A stretch of DNA of 64,000 bases from Spirochaetota bacterium (GTDB taxonomy: Bacteria; Spirochaetota; Spirochaetia; Treponematales; UBA12059), in the NCBI GenBank assembly GCA_029547205.1, contig JAKPPT010000020.1, positions 1 to 64,000 on the forward strand. The letters are read 5' to 3'. The notes under the pieces were generated by a model. It was not told the DNA's origin. It saw nothing but the letters and a program-made list of their open reading frames with translations, and searched no databases. Of the stretch, positions 43,214 through 52,232 are shown piece by piece; the first letter of the stretch is position 1; the number at the start of each line of letters is the position of its first letter. Position numbers and translations under genes: made by a program.

Positions 43214-45238
43214 ATGAGCCACAATGCAGTAGTAATCGAAAGGCTGCCAGAACATAACTACTTTGAGTCGTGTGTCACACTTCCACGCGATTATGGAGCG
43301 CAAGCATGGAATAATCGGAAAGAGGTACAGGCAATACAGCACGCAGTCTTTACAGCAATGGATACGCTTGCAAACGAAACGGATATTATGCAAAAACTTG
43401 CAAACCGTCCAGTTGTTGTCAAGCCAAATCTTGTGCTCGTTTATAATGATATAGGTACCAAAGAAAAATATTATCCTGAAACAACCGATCCTCGTGTCCT
43501 TGATGCTCTGATTGTATGGCTTAAGGAAAAGGCTCACAGCGCATCAGTTATCATCGCCGAATCATCGGGAAGAGGTGCTCCAACACGTGCAAACTTTACA
43601 CTTGCAGGCGTAGATAGAATAGCTCGATATCGAAATTGTAGTCTTATTGCTCTCGAAGAACAACCTGCAGTACGCTATGTGTTACCCCATGCAGAGGTTC
43701 AAAAAGAAATATTGATTCCAGAGCTTTTTGATCATGTTGTGAAAGGTGAATACGCCTATATATCGGTACCAAAATTAAAAACAAATTTATATACCGGTGT
43801 TACATTGGGTTTTAAAAATGCTATGGGTGTTATTCCATACAATCTAAGACAACGTGCACATAATCACAATATCGATAGAAAATTGGTTGAGATGTTATAT
43901 CTTTTTAAGCCCGATGTAGTCTTAATAGATGGGGTTGTAGGTGGAGAAGGAGAATGCCCTGGACCTGTATATCCTGTAGATTCACGAATGATAGTGGCAG
44001 GAAATCATGCTGTAGAAACAGATAGAGTAGCAACAAAACTAATGGGCTTTGAACCTCAATCAATTAAATTGATAACGATTGCCGATGAACTTGGTTTTGG
44101 ATCAAGCAATGTAAAAATAATAGGCGATAGCACACCTGTTCATTTCAGGGAAGCTGATGCAAGTCTCATTTCAGAAAGAGTACAAAAAATCGCCCCGGGA
44201 ATTACCGTTCTCTATGGTCTTGGAAACCATTTCTCACAGGATGTTCTGGAAACAATCGATAGAGAAATCAAGCAGCATGGAGTAATTGAGCCTCAGTATG
44301 TACGTGCAATGGAGCGCTTTTGCAGGGGAGGTTGTGTCGCATCGACGCGTCTTGGTTTTGCAATGCTTGAGGCAGAAGGATACCAGATTGAACGGGCGGG
44401 AGTTATCATACTGGGCGGGGGGATCCTCTTATCTGGAGTTCGGTGGTGGTTTGATAAAAATGGTAAAGCATATACACTGGAATCTATACAAAAATTACCG
44501 GGGAAAAAGGCTGTTATTGGGAGTTGCTCTAAACCAGCTTGTAAAGCAGGAAATTGGTATGTTGACGGATGTATGCCGCTCGCAAATGCTCCGCACGCAA
44601 TTTTACACAAAGTGAGCAGAACTCACTGTAAAATATTGTCAGTGCAAAATAAGAGGCTTTGGCTTCTTGTAAAATCGATAGTAGAACAGCGTCATGCACG
44701 AGTCTCGGTATTAAAACAGGGAAAGCGCCTCGATATAGATTTCCCATTTACTGAAAAACCGGATGCCATACCAGAAGCTTTAGGTTCAAAAAACGAATCG
44801 TTTGTAGCATGGCCGCTTCCTCCAATTGATACTAAAAAGGAACAAAAAAAACTTATCGCAAATGAGGATGCAATGGCTTTAGCATCGGTAATTGGTATAA
44901 TTGTTCCCTGTCTCATGGAAAAAATAAGCTGGTTTCTTAAAGGAGTCTTTACTGGCATAGTTACCTGGGGTTTCCTTGCTGCGAGTATTGTTTATGCTGC
45001 AAATAATACTGCTCAATTGTTAAGTAGAATTAGCTTAGTAGTATTTTTTATATTAGAAAGTTTACATATTGCTGAGCTTCCTATTGCTATAAGCATGTAT
45101 AATCGTTCAGTTGAGCGCGGAGAAATAAAAAAATCTATGAAACGATTGCTTGTTCTTATTTTGGGAACTCTTATTTGTGGTTTCCCAGCATGGATGCCAT
45201 ACAAACTTGGCATAGAACGTGATATTGATATAATATAG
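43214..45238 (+). CDS. DUF362 domain protein with C-terminal membrane region
   Basis: A 674-residue protein. Residues 65-300 match DUF362: VVVKPNLVLVYND, VIIAESSGRGAPTRANF, YISVPKLKTN, TLGFKNAMGVIPYNLR, VVLIDGVVGGEGECPGPVY and HAVETDRVATKLMG. A Cys-containing middle region (FCRGGCVAST, GSCSKPACKAGNWYVDGCMP) follows. The last 120 residues form about three TM helices. DUF362 proteins are often tied to Fe-S or redox enzymes, which suits its place behind AOR, but its reaction is unknown. The TM tail is unusual for the family. Start ATG 43214. Confidence 0.82.
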   Translation: MSHNAVVIERLPEHNYFESCVTLPRDYGAQAWNNRKEVQAIQHAVFTAMDTLANETDIMQKLANRPVVVKPNLVLVYNDIGTKEKYYPETTDPRVLDALIVWLKEKAHSASVIIAESSGRGAPTRANFTLAGVDRIARYRNCSLIALEEQPAVRYVLPHAEVQKEILIPELFDHVVKGEYAYISVPKLKTNLYTGVTLGFKNAMGVIPYNLRQRAHNHNIDRKLVEMLYLFKPDVVLIDGVVGGEGECPGPVYPVDSRMIVAGNHAVETDRVATKLMGFEPQSIKLITIADELGFGSSNVKIIGDSTPVHFREADASLISERVQKIAPGITVLYGLGNHFSQDVLETIDREIKQHGVIEPQYVRAMERFCRGGCVASTRLGFAMLEAEGYQIERAGVIILGGGILLSGVRWWFDKNGKAYTLESIQKLPGKKAVIGSCSKPACKAGNWYVDGCMPLANAPHAILHKVSRTHCKILSVQNKRLWLLVKSIVEQRHARVSVLKQGKRLDIDFPFTEKPDAIPEALGSKNESFVAWPLPPIDTKKEQKKLIANEDAMALASVIGIIVPCLMEKISWFLKGVFTGIVTWGFLAASIVYAANNTAQLLSRISLVVFFILESLHIAELPIAISMYNRSVERGEIKKSMKRLLVLILGTLICGFPAWMPYKLGIERDIDII

Positions 45239-45259
45239 CCTTTATAAAAGGGCAAAAGT

Positions 45260-46015
45260 ATGTCATGTGTATATTTGCAACAAATTAATCGTTCCATTTT
45301 TTTCATTTTGTTGATAATAGTTTTAACTATGACCTTATCCTGTAAAACGCTGCAGGAACAGAGTGAAATAACACAATTTCAGTCCCAATCGGAAATTGTG
45401 GAAACACCTCAGAATGTAATTTCTTTTGTCGAAGAGCGAAATAAAATTATTACATCAGCTAAAAACCTTATGGGAATAAAATATAATACTCAGGGCATTG
45501 AAGTTAATGGGAAAAAATTTACAATAGACTGTATTGGGACTATCCGTGCAGCTTTTTGGGGGGCTGGTATCGACATTGCACAGGATTTTTATAAATATAC
45601 CGGGAACGGAGTAGCTTTACTTTACTTTAGTCTTAAGGAAAGGGATGCGCTAAAAAAAGATAAAGTCCCGGCCGTCGGTGATGTGATTTTTTGGGACAAT
45701 ACTTGGGACAAAAATGGAGATGGGGTTTTTGGAAATGATGCTCTCACGCATGCAGGAATTGTCCTGGAAATCGATAATGATGGAACAATCAAATATCTTC
45801 ATGCAAGTGTTAGTAAAGGAGTAACGATTGGGGTAATGAATTTGCATACACCATCGCTCTGGCAAAATGAAACTGGAAAAATTATCAATTCTGGCATGTA
45901 TCTTGGGTCATACTATGGTAATCCTCAAAACCCTCCACAATGGACATCGGGAGATTTATTTCGAGCATTTGGAGACTGTACAAAGATAATTGAAATATAT
46001 AAAAATAAAATTTAA
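45260..46015 (+). CDS. NlpC/P60-like lipoprotein
   Basis: A 251-residue protein. The signal region ends TMTLSCKTLQ (lipobox LSC, Cys at about 31), so it is a lipoprotein with a longer n-region. The C-terminal 170 residues have the NlpC/P60 layout: a nucleophile Cys in FTIDCIGTIRAAFWGAG, VGDVIFWDNTWD, a His in ALTHAGIVLEID, and IKYLHASVSKGV. That suggests a gamma-D-glutamyl-diaminoacid endopeptidase acting on peptidoglycan peptides in the periplasm. It sits 21 bp after the DUF362 gene and converges on the SdhB-like gene. Confidence 0.82.
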   Translation: MSCVYLQQINRSIFFILLIIVLTMTLSCKTLQEQSEITQFQSQSEIVETPQNVISFVEERNKIITSAKNLMGIKYNTQGIEVNGKKFTIDCIGTIRAAFWGAGIDIAQDFYKYTGNGVALLYFSLKERDALKKDKVPAVGDVIFWDNTWDKNGDGVFGNDALTHAGIVLEIDNDGTIKYLHASVSKGVTIGVMNLHTPSLWQNETGKIINSGMYLGSYYGNPQNPPQWTSGDLFRAFGDCTKIIEIYKNKI

Positions 46016-46020
46016 GTTAA

Positions 46021-46824
46021 TCAAGTATTACTATTTTTGCTGTCAATAGCCCGCAATTCCTGTATGCGTCTACCAGGAGCAACACCTTGAGGACACACAC
46101 GGGAGCAGGCAAAATGGCGTTTACATTGTGCAATACCATCTTCTGCATATGCGAGTGCAAGCAAATTGCTGTATGTACTTGTTTCTGGTTTGTTTTTTGC
46201 AAGTGCAGTATGTATAGCTGCAAGTCCGGCTGGACCTCTAAACTCTTCAGGGCATGCTGACAGACAGAGACCACATTCAATACAGAGTTCAAGTTTGTTT
46301 CGTATGAGACTGTTTTTCATAAAAACATGTTTGTCAGGAACCGGTTCCTGTGTTTGTGCAGCGTCGGAACAGATTTGTTTGTAGAGCTCATCATATGAGC
46401 TATCCGGTTCAAGCTGGCTTGCATTGGCTCGTTCTATAGAACGCTTATATGAAGCTGTTTCTGGAATGCTTTCAAACAGTTGAGCTGGATATACTGCGAT
46501 ATCAGCAATATATGCAGCTTTTTTCAGTGGTTCAAGGTTAATAATGAGTTTCCCGTTTTCATACTGTGGAGCTACCGTATCTTTTCCCGAGGTAGTTTTT
46601 CTTTCGTGCATGAGATCACTGATCTTTGTCAGGCACATGAGCCCTTCAATACAATTGATTATAGCTCCACAGGTACCACAGGAACCATGATGACAGGAAT
46701 GTCGGTAGTGGAGTGATAGTTTTTTTTCTTTTCGTATGCTCTCAAGCACATCAAGCACTGTGTTGGATTCAGAACACTCTACTGTATAGCGGCGATTGTT
46801 AATAATAATTATAGCATTAATCAT
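46021..46824 (-). CDS. SdhB/FrdB-like iron-sulfur subunit
   Basis: A 267-residue protein with the two Fe-S modules of succinate dehydrogenase/fumarate reductase Fe-S subunits. There is an N-terminal 2Fe-2S ferredoxin fold (HSCHHGSCGTCGAII, then GLMCLT) and a C-terminal double cluster domain (CIECGLCLSACPEEF and CKRHFACSRVCPQGV). It relays electrons from a flavoprotein to quinone or another carrier. Here the neighbour 3 bp upstream is a GlpA-like FAD protein rather than SdhA, and no membrane anchor subunit follows. Confidence 0.9.
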   Translation of the reverse strand: MINAIIIINNRRYTVECSESNTVLDVLESIRKEKKLSLHYRHSCHHGSCGTCGAIINCIEGLMCLTKISDLMHERKTTSGKDTVAPQYENGKLIINLEPLKKAAYIADIAVYPAQLFESIPETASYKRSIERANASQLEPDSSYDELYKQICSDAAQTQEPVPDKHVFMKNSLIRNKLELCIECGLCLSACPEEFRGPAGLAAIHTALAKNKPETSTYSNLLALAYAEDGIAQCKRHFACSRVCPQGVAPGRRIQELRAIDSKNSNT

Positions 46825-46827
46825 AAT

Positions 46828-48021
46828 CTAGTCCTTATACGTATAATAGTTTCTCCATGAAGGAGGAACAATTGTGCGAGTCTCACAATATGTTTGTTCA
46901 CCAAGTTTTTCTGAAGCATAATCTGCTGCCTTCTCTGCCATTGCTCGCAGTATCGTTGCTTTGCCGCCGATGAGGCTGATAAAATTGGTAATGCCTGCAT
47001 CGCTATGATCAACTATCATAAAATCCCTGCTGAGCGAACGTCCGCTTCCTGTAAGTCCCTCTCCTGCAAGTGGACGTGCTGCTGACCATGCTGCATGGAT
47101 AGGCGCATTTGAAAATGCTGGAATGAGTTCTGTTGCCCTTTTAAGCAAAAATGATATTTCTTCGGGAAGCGGTAAAAGTCCTTCTGGGTTATCCGTAACC
47201 CGTTGCGTGCTCCCAATAATAGAAAGTTCACGCTGCGGAACAATGATGTCTCCATCACCGGGAGGAGCAAGCCTGCTGATAACTTTATCGGTAAAACGAT
47301 TTTTTACTGCAACCATGGTTCCCGGCGCAGGCGTAACTGGAACGTGAACTTTTGCAAGGGCAGCAATCTGTTTAGCCCATGCACCACCTGCGTTAATAAC
47401 AAAATCAGCTGCAAATGATTGTTGCTTTCCCTCTGGTGTAGTAACTATCAATGAAATAATTTTGTTTCCAACAGTATCGAGCTGCACTACTTCATGAAAG
47501 GAATAGAACGCTGCACCGAGCATCCGTGCGCCTGCTGCAAAAGAAAGCGGTACACGAAACGCATCAAAGGTACCATCTGGAACTGTTACACATCGTTTAC
47601 AGTGAGGATTGATGAGCGGTTCAAACTGTAGCGCTTTTTCAATACTGATTTCTTGAGCAGGAATACCTGCTTCATGACAGGCTTCAATAAATGTATCGGT
47701 ATAATCTGCTTCTTCATCAGTAAGCGCTAGAAAGATACCTCCATTAAATTCTACAGCTTCAGGAACAAGCTTTCTGAGCAGAATGCTTTCTTCCATACAC
47801 TCACGGGCAATATTTTTATCACCAACAGCATATCGAGCACCTGAGTGAATTTGACCATGATGACGCCCTGTTGTTCCTGAAGTGAGTTCACCTTTTTCAA
47901 AAACTAATACAGAAAAGCCCCGCAATGACAGATCCCATGCTAGAGCACATCCTGTACCGCCACCTCCAATGATTGCAATGGTTTTGTTTAATTTTTTACG
48001 TGATGGTAAATTATTTTTCAT
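46828..48021 (-). CDS. GlpA-like FAD-dependent oxidoreductase (DAO family)
   Basis: A 397-residue protein. The FAD-binding motif IAIIGGGGTGCALAWDLSLR and SGTTGRHHGQIHSGARYAVG, ARECMEESILLRKLVPEAVE and FNGGIFLAL closely follow the anaerobic glycerol-3-phosphate dehydrogenase subunit A pattern. LIGGKATILRAMAEKAADY is near the C-terminus. GlpA is about 540 residues with a C-terminal Bfd-like 2Fe-2S domain; this protein is shorter and lacks it. With the downstream SdhB-like protein it probably forms a two-subunit dehydrogenase. The substrate (glycerol-3-P or a 2-hydroxyacid) is not settled. It overlaps dus by 11 bp. Confidence 0.86.
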   Translation of the reverse strand: MKNNLPSRKKLNKTIAIIGGGGTGCALAWDLSLRGFSVLVFEKGELTSGTTGRHHGQIHSGARYAVGDKNIARECMEESILLRKLVPEAVEFNGGIFLALTDEEADYTDTFIEACHEAGIPAQEISIEKALQFEPLINPHCKRCVTVPDGTFDAFRVPLSFAAGARMLGAAFYSFHEVVQLDTVGNKIISLIVTTPEGKQQSFAADFVINAGGAWAKQIAALAKVHVPVTPAPGTMVAVKNRFTDKVISRLAPPGDGDIIVPQRELSIIGSTQRVTDNPEGLLPLPEEISFLLKRATELIPAFSNAPIHAAWSAARPLAGEGLTGSGRSLSRDFMIVDHSDAGITNFISLIGGKATILRAMAEKAADYASEKLGEQTYCETRTIVPPSWRNYYTYKD

Positions 48022-49009
48022 ATTTTATCCTTTCTTCAGGAACTTCACAAAAATAACTTTTAATATGTTCCTGAATAGATTCTATTGATTGTGCATTCTG
48101 TATAGCATATCGGAGGTGATGACCAAATTTAAGGTTATCACAGAAGTAGAAGAAAAATCGTTTTATTCTTGAAAGATGAAATGCTGCGGGTAAGAATTTT
48201 TGCACATAGGAAATATAGGTAAGCGCGGCAGTTTCTAGCTCAATGTCCATTGAAAAATTGCTGTTGGTACTTTTATTCTTTATTAAATAAAATATCCAGG
48301 GACGTCGTACTGCTTCTCTGCCAATCATGATACTGTGGAGTTTATATGTGGAAAAGGCAAGGTGAGCTTTTTCAAAAGACGTTATATCGCCATTGCCAAT
48401 AATTGGAATTTTTATTGCCGCTGTTATTGTATGAAGAATATCCCAGTGATTTCGGAGCTTAAATTTTTCGTGCTTAAATCGTGGATGGAGAATAATAGCA
48501 TCTAAACCGGCTTCTGCTAATGCAATACAAAAATCTACGAGATTTTCAAAGTCTTCCTCATATCCAAGACGCAGTTTAGCAGTAAGCTGGATATCTGGAA
48601 GTGCTGACCGCAGTTCACGAAGCATTGTTATAGCAGCCTCTGGTTTTTTCATCCAGGTAATGCCGCCACCAGATCGTTCAATATGCGGGGCAGAGCATGC
48701 AAAATTGATATCATAACCAGCACAGACCTGACCGTTTGCAACGCTTGTTTCATAGTGTTGTGTTACAGCCTCTATCATGTCAGGCATATTGGTTGAATAC
48801 CACTGAATTATAGTCTTTTGCGGGTGTGGCAGTGTATCAAGATAGAACGATTCAAATGGTGCATGAGCTAAAAAGCTCTTTGTACTTGCCATTTCTGTCC
48901 AGTAGAAATCTGCACCAGGCCAGTGAGCTTCTATGAATTCTCGCAACGCTCGGTGAGTGAGTTCAACCATAGGAGCAAGTATAATCGAACCTTGAGGTAT
49001 TCTAAGCAT
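48011..49009 (-). CDS. tRNA-dihydrouridine synthase (Dus family)
   Basis: A 332-residue FMN enzyme that reduces uridines in tRNA D-loops. ATG 49009 gives MLRIPQGSIILAPMVELT; the frame extends to 49045 only through a TTG. The TIM-barrel landmarks are LAPMVELTHRALREF, YDINFACSAPHI (Cys kept, but the usual NxGCP reads NFACS), ITWMKKPE, LTAKLRLGYEEDF, ILHPRFKHEK, IIGNGDI and IMIGREAVRRPWIF. A TATAAT sits only 6 bp before the ATG, so the mRNA may be leaderless. The C-terminal helical domain is present. Confidence 0.9.
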   Translation of the reverse strand: MLRIPQGSIILAPMVELTHRALREFIEAHWPGADFYWTEMASTKSFLAHAPFESFYLDTLPHPQKTIIQWYSTNMPDMIEAVTQHYETSVANGQVCAGYDINFACSAPHIERSGGGITWMKKPEAAITMLRELRSALPDIQLTAKLRLGYEEDFENLVDFCIALAEAGLDAIILHPRFKHEKFKLRNHWDILHTITAAIKIPIIGNGDITSFEKAHLAFSTYKLHSIMIGREAVRRPWIFYLIKNKSTNSNFSMDIELETAALTYISYVQKFLPAAFHLSRIKRFFFYFCDNLKFGHHLRYAIQNAQSIESIQEHIKSYFCEVPEERIKYEK

Positions 49010-49111
49010 TATAAAATTATACTGTGCCTGTACACTATGCGACAAGTATTATAGCTAAAAGTCTATGTTAGTTTATTATGTACTTTTTGTTTGTGTTAAA
49101 GGCTTTTTTCA

Positions 49112-51166
49112 TTAAGCTCGTGCTGTAAGAGATTCTATGAAAGGATTTGCTTTTGCAAGTACAGTTTTCACAAGTGATCCTGCTTTACCCGTAAGCTCAG
49201 GATCACCGGCAAGAAGCTCGCTGGCATCTTCTCGAGCCCATTCCAGTAACCGGGTATTATGAATAGGATCTGCAAAATTAAACTGTAAAAGTCCGGATTG
49301 TGCTGTTCCCGTTATGTCACCAGGCCCTCTGATTGCAAGATCTTCTTCAGCAATAACAAAACCATCTATTGTATTTTTCATTACTGTCAGTCTTTTTTTT
49401 GCTTCTTCGGTGAGCGGTTCTGACCACACAAGGAAACAGTACGATTCATCATTGCCACGGCCAATTCGTCCGCGGAGCTGATGCAAGGCTGCAAGACCAA
49501 AACGTTCAGCATGTTCAATTACCATGCATGTTGCATTGGGAACATCAACCCCAACTTCTACAATGCTCGTAGAAACAAGAAAGCTCAACCTGTTTTGCCG
49601 AAAAGCTTCCATAGTATTCTGGGTGCTAGTTTCATCCATTTTTGAATGAATGAGTCCACCTTTAAGTGGCGCAAAAAATTTACTTAATGTGCTATACATT
49701 TGTGTTGCATTTTTAAGTGAAACAGTTTCGCTTTCTTCAATAAGCGGATAGATAAAATAAGCCTGTTTTCCTATAAGTAATTGTTTTTTTACAAATTCAT
49801 ATGCCTTTAGCTCATTTCCGGTTTTAACGAGATGTGTTTTAATTGGTTTTCTGCCTGGCGGCATGGTTGTGATAGAAGAAACTGCAAGGTCACCATAGAC
49901 AGTCAGTGCAAGTGTTCGAGGAATTGGGGTTGCACTCATTAATAAAATGTCAGGTTTTTCTCCTTTGCTCGAGAGTGCAAGTCTTTGCAGAACTCCAAAG
50001 CGATGCTGTTCATCGATAATAATAAGCGAAAGTTTACGGTAGAATACATTATCTGAAAAGAGTGCATGTGTCCCAATAACTATATCAATTTCACCATTAG
50101 AAAGTGCATCCAGGAGCAGCTTTCTGGCTTTTATATCAATAGAGCTCGTGAATAATGCCAGTCGCACACCGAGCGGTTCCAGCAAATGTGCTGCAGTTTC
50201 TGCATGTTGTTTTGCAAGCAGCTCAGTGGGGCAAAGGAGGGCAGCCTGTTCTCCTCGCTCTACGGCAAAGAGCATTGCAAAAAAGGATACAAGAGTCTTT
50301 CCCGATCCGACATCGCCCTGCAAGAGGCGCATCATTGGCCATGGTTTTTCTAAATCCTGTTTTATTTCTTTAATAGCATTAAGCTGATCAGCAGTTAAAG
50401 AAAATGGCAGACGTTTTGTAAGCTCTCGTGTTAATATTTCCTGTAAAGGTTGTCTTTCTTTAGTAACATCCTTTATAAGGAGAGAACGTCTCAGCACAAG
50501 GAGCTCAAAGTAAAACAGTTCTTCATAACCGAGCCGCTCAATTGCTTGTGCTCTTGCTTCTGGTGATACAGGTTGATGCAGGTTTTTAATTGCCTGTGTC
50601 TTGTCAGGGAAATTTCGCTTTGTACGAATAGCTTCTGGAATCTCATCATCAAATGGAGAATACTGTTCAAGTACTTTTAAGACAGTTTTATAAATTCGAT
50701 CATTTGAAAGACCTGCGGTTAAAGGATATATTGGCACAATACATTTGGGCGGCAACGTATCAATTGTTTTCAATTTAAAATTTGAACTTTGCAGTATCCC
50801 ATATTTCCAGGAGAAATCTCCATACAGCCATGCATGACTTCCTTGAGGGAACTGTTTTGCGAGAAAATCACGGTTAAAACATAAAAGTTCTGCTTTTGTA
50901 CCACTTGTATCCTGAATAATGAGTTTTAATATTTTTTTACCTGATCTACCAAACCAGAGATGGCTGATAATAACTATTTCACAGTAGACTTTTCCGTTTG
51001 CAAAATCTTTAAGTAATCGTTCATTGCGTAAATCTTCATATGCGCGTGGTTTATATAAGCAAAGATCTGAAAGCGAATATATGCCAAGCCGATGAAATTT
51101 TTTTACTGTTTCAGTGCTTATCCCTTTAAGAGTATTGATACCAGTTGTTAGCTCTCGAATAAACAT
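49112..51166 (-). CDS. recG: ATP-dependent DNA helicase RecG
   Basis: A 684-residue branch-migration helicase that remodels stalled forks and Holliday junctions. The N-terminal wedge/OB domain (about 10-160) is followed by helicase motifs: LLQGDVGSGKT (Walker A), IIIDEQHRFGVLQR (Walker B), LLMSATPIPRTLAL (III), STSIVEVGVDVPNATCMVIE (V) and QLRGRIGRGNDESYC (VI). The C-terminal RecG tail (LTGKAGSLVKTVL) is present and the length is typical. It abuts the lipoprotein gene upstream (stop codon one base from its start) and probably shares a transcript. Confidence 0.97.
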   Translation of the reverse strand: MFIRELTTGINTLKGISTETVKKFHRLGIYSLSDLCLYKPRAYEDLRNERLLKDFANGKVYCEIVIISHLWFGRSGKKILKLIIQDTSGTKAELLCFNRDFLAKQFPQGSHAWLYGDFSWKYGILQSSNFKLKTIDTLPPKCIVPIYPLTAGLSNDRIYKTVLKVLEQYSPFDDEIPEAIRTKRNFPDKTQAIKNLHQPVSPEARAQAIERLGYEELFYFELLVLRRSLLIKDVTKERQPLQEILTRELTKRLPFSLTADQLNAIKEIKQDLEKPWPMMRLLQGDVGSGKTLVSFFAMLFAVERGEQAALLCPTELLAKQHAETAAHLLEPLGVRLALFTSSIDIKARKLLLDALSNGEIDIVIGTHALFSDNVFYRKLSLIIIDEQHRFGVLQRLALSSKGEKPDILLMSATPIPRTLALTVYGDLAVSSITTMPPGRKPIKTHLVKTGNELKAYEFVKKQLLIGKQAYFIYPLIEESETVSLKNATQMYSTLSKFFAPLKGGLIHSKMDETSTQNTMEAFRQNRLSFLVSTSIVEVGVDVPNATCMVIEHAERFGLAALHQLRGRIGRGNDESYCFLVWSEPLTEEAKKRLTVMKNTIDGFVIAEEDLAIRGPGDITGTAQSGLLQFNFADPIHNTRLLEWAREDASELLAGDPELTGKAGSLVKTVLAKANPFIESLTARA

Positions 51167-51167
51167 A

Positions 51168-52232
51168 CTACAGGGAATTAATTACTAATTGAAGAGCTTT
51201 TCTGAACTCAATTTCTGTCATCACGACATCTGGTTCAAAAAATTTCCCATCCTTAAGTTTTAATATATCTTCTTCGACAATGCCCAAAACTGCGTTAAAC
51301 CAGGGAGAATCGTAAGGGATATCTTCAATTGGGCTCTTCATTTGCAGTTTATATTTTTCTGTATATTTATAAAGTTTTCTTGAGTCTCCTTTTGTCAGAA
51401 TATACCAGAAGAAAAGAGCAGCATCTTTTCGGCGAACGGGAGCATCTGGATTAAGTGGATTGTCCGGGAACCATCCGGAACCCTTCATCCGTTCAAATAG
51501 AACTCCTACATCGTTTCGTTCTAAACCTGTAAACCATACAAGAAGTGTAGTTTCGGATTGCGTTATGAGAATCATTTTTTCAATTGTAAATTGTTCTGAA
51601 ATTATCTGGTTTGGTTTAACTCCTGCCTGCAGGTATTCATGAGTTTTATTGCGAAATGGCAGGTATAGGTTGGCAAGTGATTCTGGCAAAAATGGAATAG
51701 CTGAATCAAATTGTGCAAGCGCGCCTGCATAATCACCGGAATTAAAAAGCAATATTCCTAATTCACACCTGAGCCGCTGAGATGTATCGGCTCTGGTAAT
51801 TCCTTGGTTTATGATAGTAATCTTTTCAGCAGTATCTTTTTGTAATAGCATTTCTAAAATAAAACTATCTTCGCAACCTGGATTATATGCACGGGACTGT
51901 TTTAAGCTGAATTCTGCACTTTTTGTGTCACCAGCTATGGATTGCATTTGTCCCAATAGTGCATATAGACTTGCAAGTAAAACCGATTCGCTCTGTGAGT
52001 TTTTTATAGCTTTTTGTATTTCTTTTTGAATTTGTGTTGCAGCTTTAATGTCGGCTTTAAGGCGAATCGTGGAAGCCTGTGCTATTAGTTCTTGAAGGTT
52101 TGCGTATTGACTACTCAATTCGGTTGTAAACTGAACATCAGAAGGAAGTGTTGAACATCCTGAAAAAAATGTGATGAGTGTAACTAAAATTATAAATATA
52201 CTGAATGGTATATGGTTAGTATGAGTACGCAT
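51168..52232 (-). CDS. Helical (TPR-like) lipoprotein, unknown
   Basis: A 354-residue protein. ATG 52232 is chosen because the M four codons upstream overlaps the ribosome site GGAGG. The signal ends LITFFSGCSTLP (lipobox SGC). Residues 35-190 are helical with TPR-like pairs (LASLYALLGQMQSIAGDTKS and LFNSGDYAGALAQFDSAI). The C-terminal 150 residues include a WFPDNPLNPDAP segment and end in a region like an S-layer-homology-type helix (DVVMTEIEFRKALQLVI); that last comparison is weak. It is packed between the beta-propeller gene and recG. Confidence 0.7.
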   Translation of the reverse strand: MRTHTNHIPFSIFIILVTLITFFSGCSTLPSDVQFTTELSSQYANLQELIAQASTIRLKADIKAATQIQKEIQKAIKNSQSESVLLASLYALLGQMQSIAGDTKSAEFSLKQSRAYNPGCEDSFILEMLLQKDTAEKITIINQGITRADTSQRLRCELGILLFNSGDYAGALAQFDSAIPFLPESLANLYLPFRNKTHEYLQAGVKPNQIISEQFTIEKMILITQSETTLLVWFTGLERNDVGVLFERMKGSGWFPDNPLNPDAPVRRKDAALFFWYILTKGDSRKLYKYTEKYKLQMKSPIEDIPYDSPWFNAVLGIVEEDILKLKDGKFFEPDVVMTEIEFRKALQLVINSL

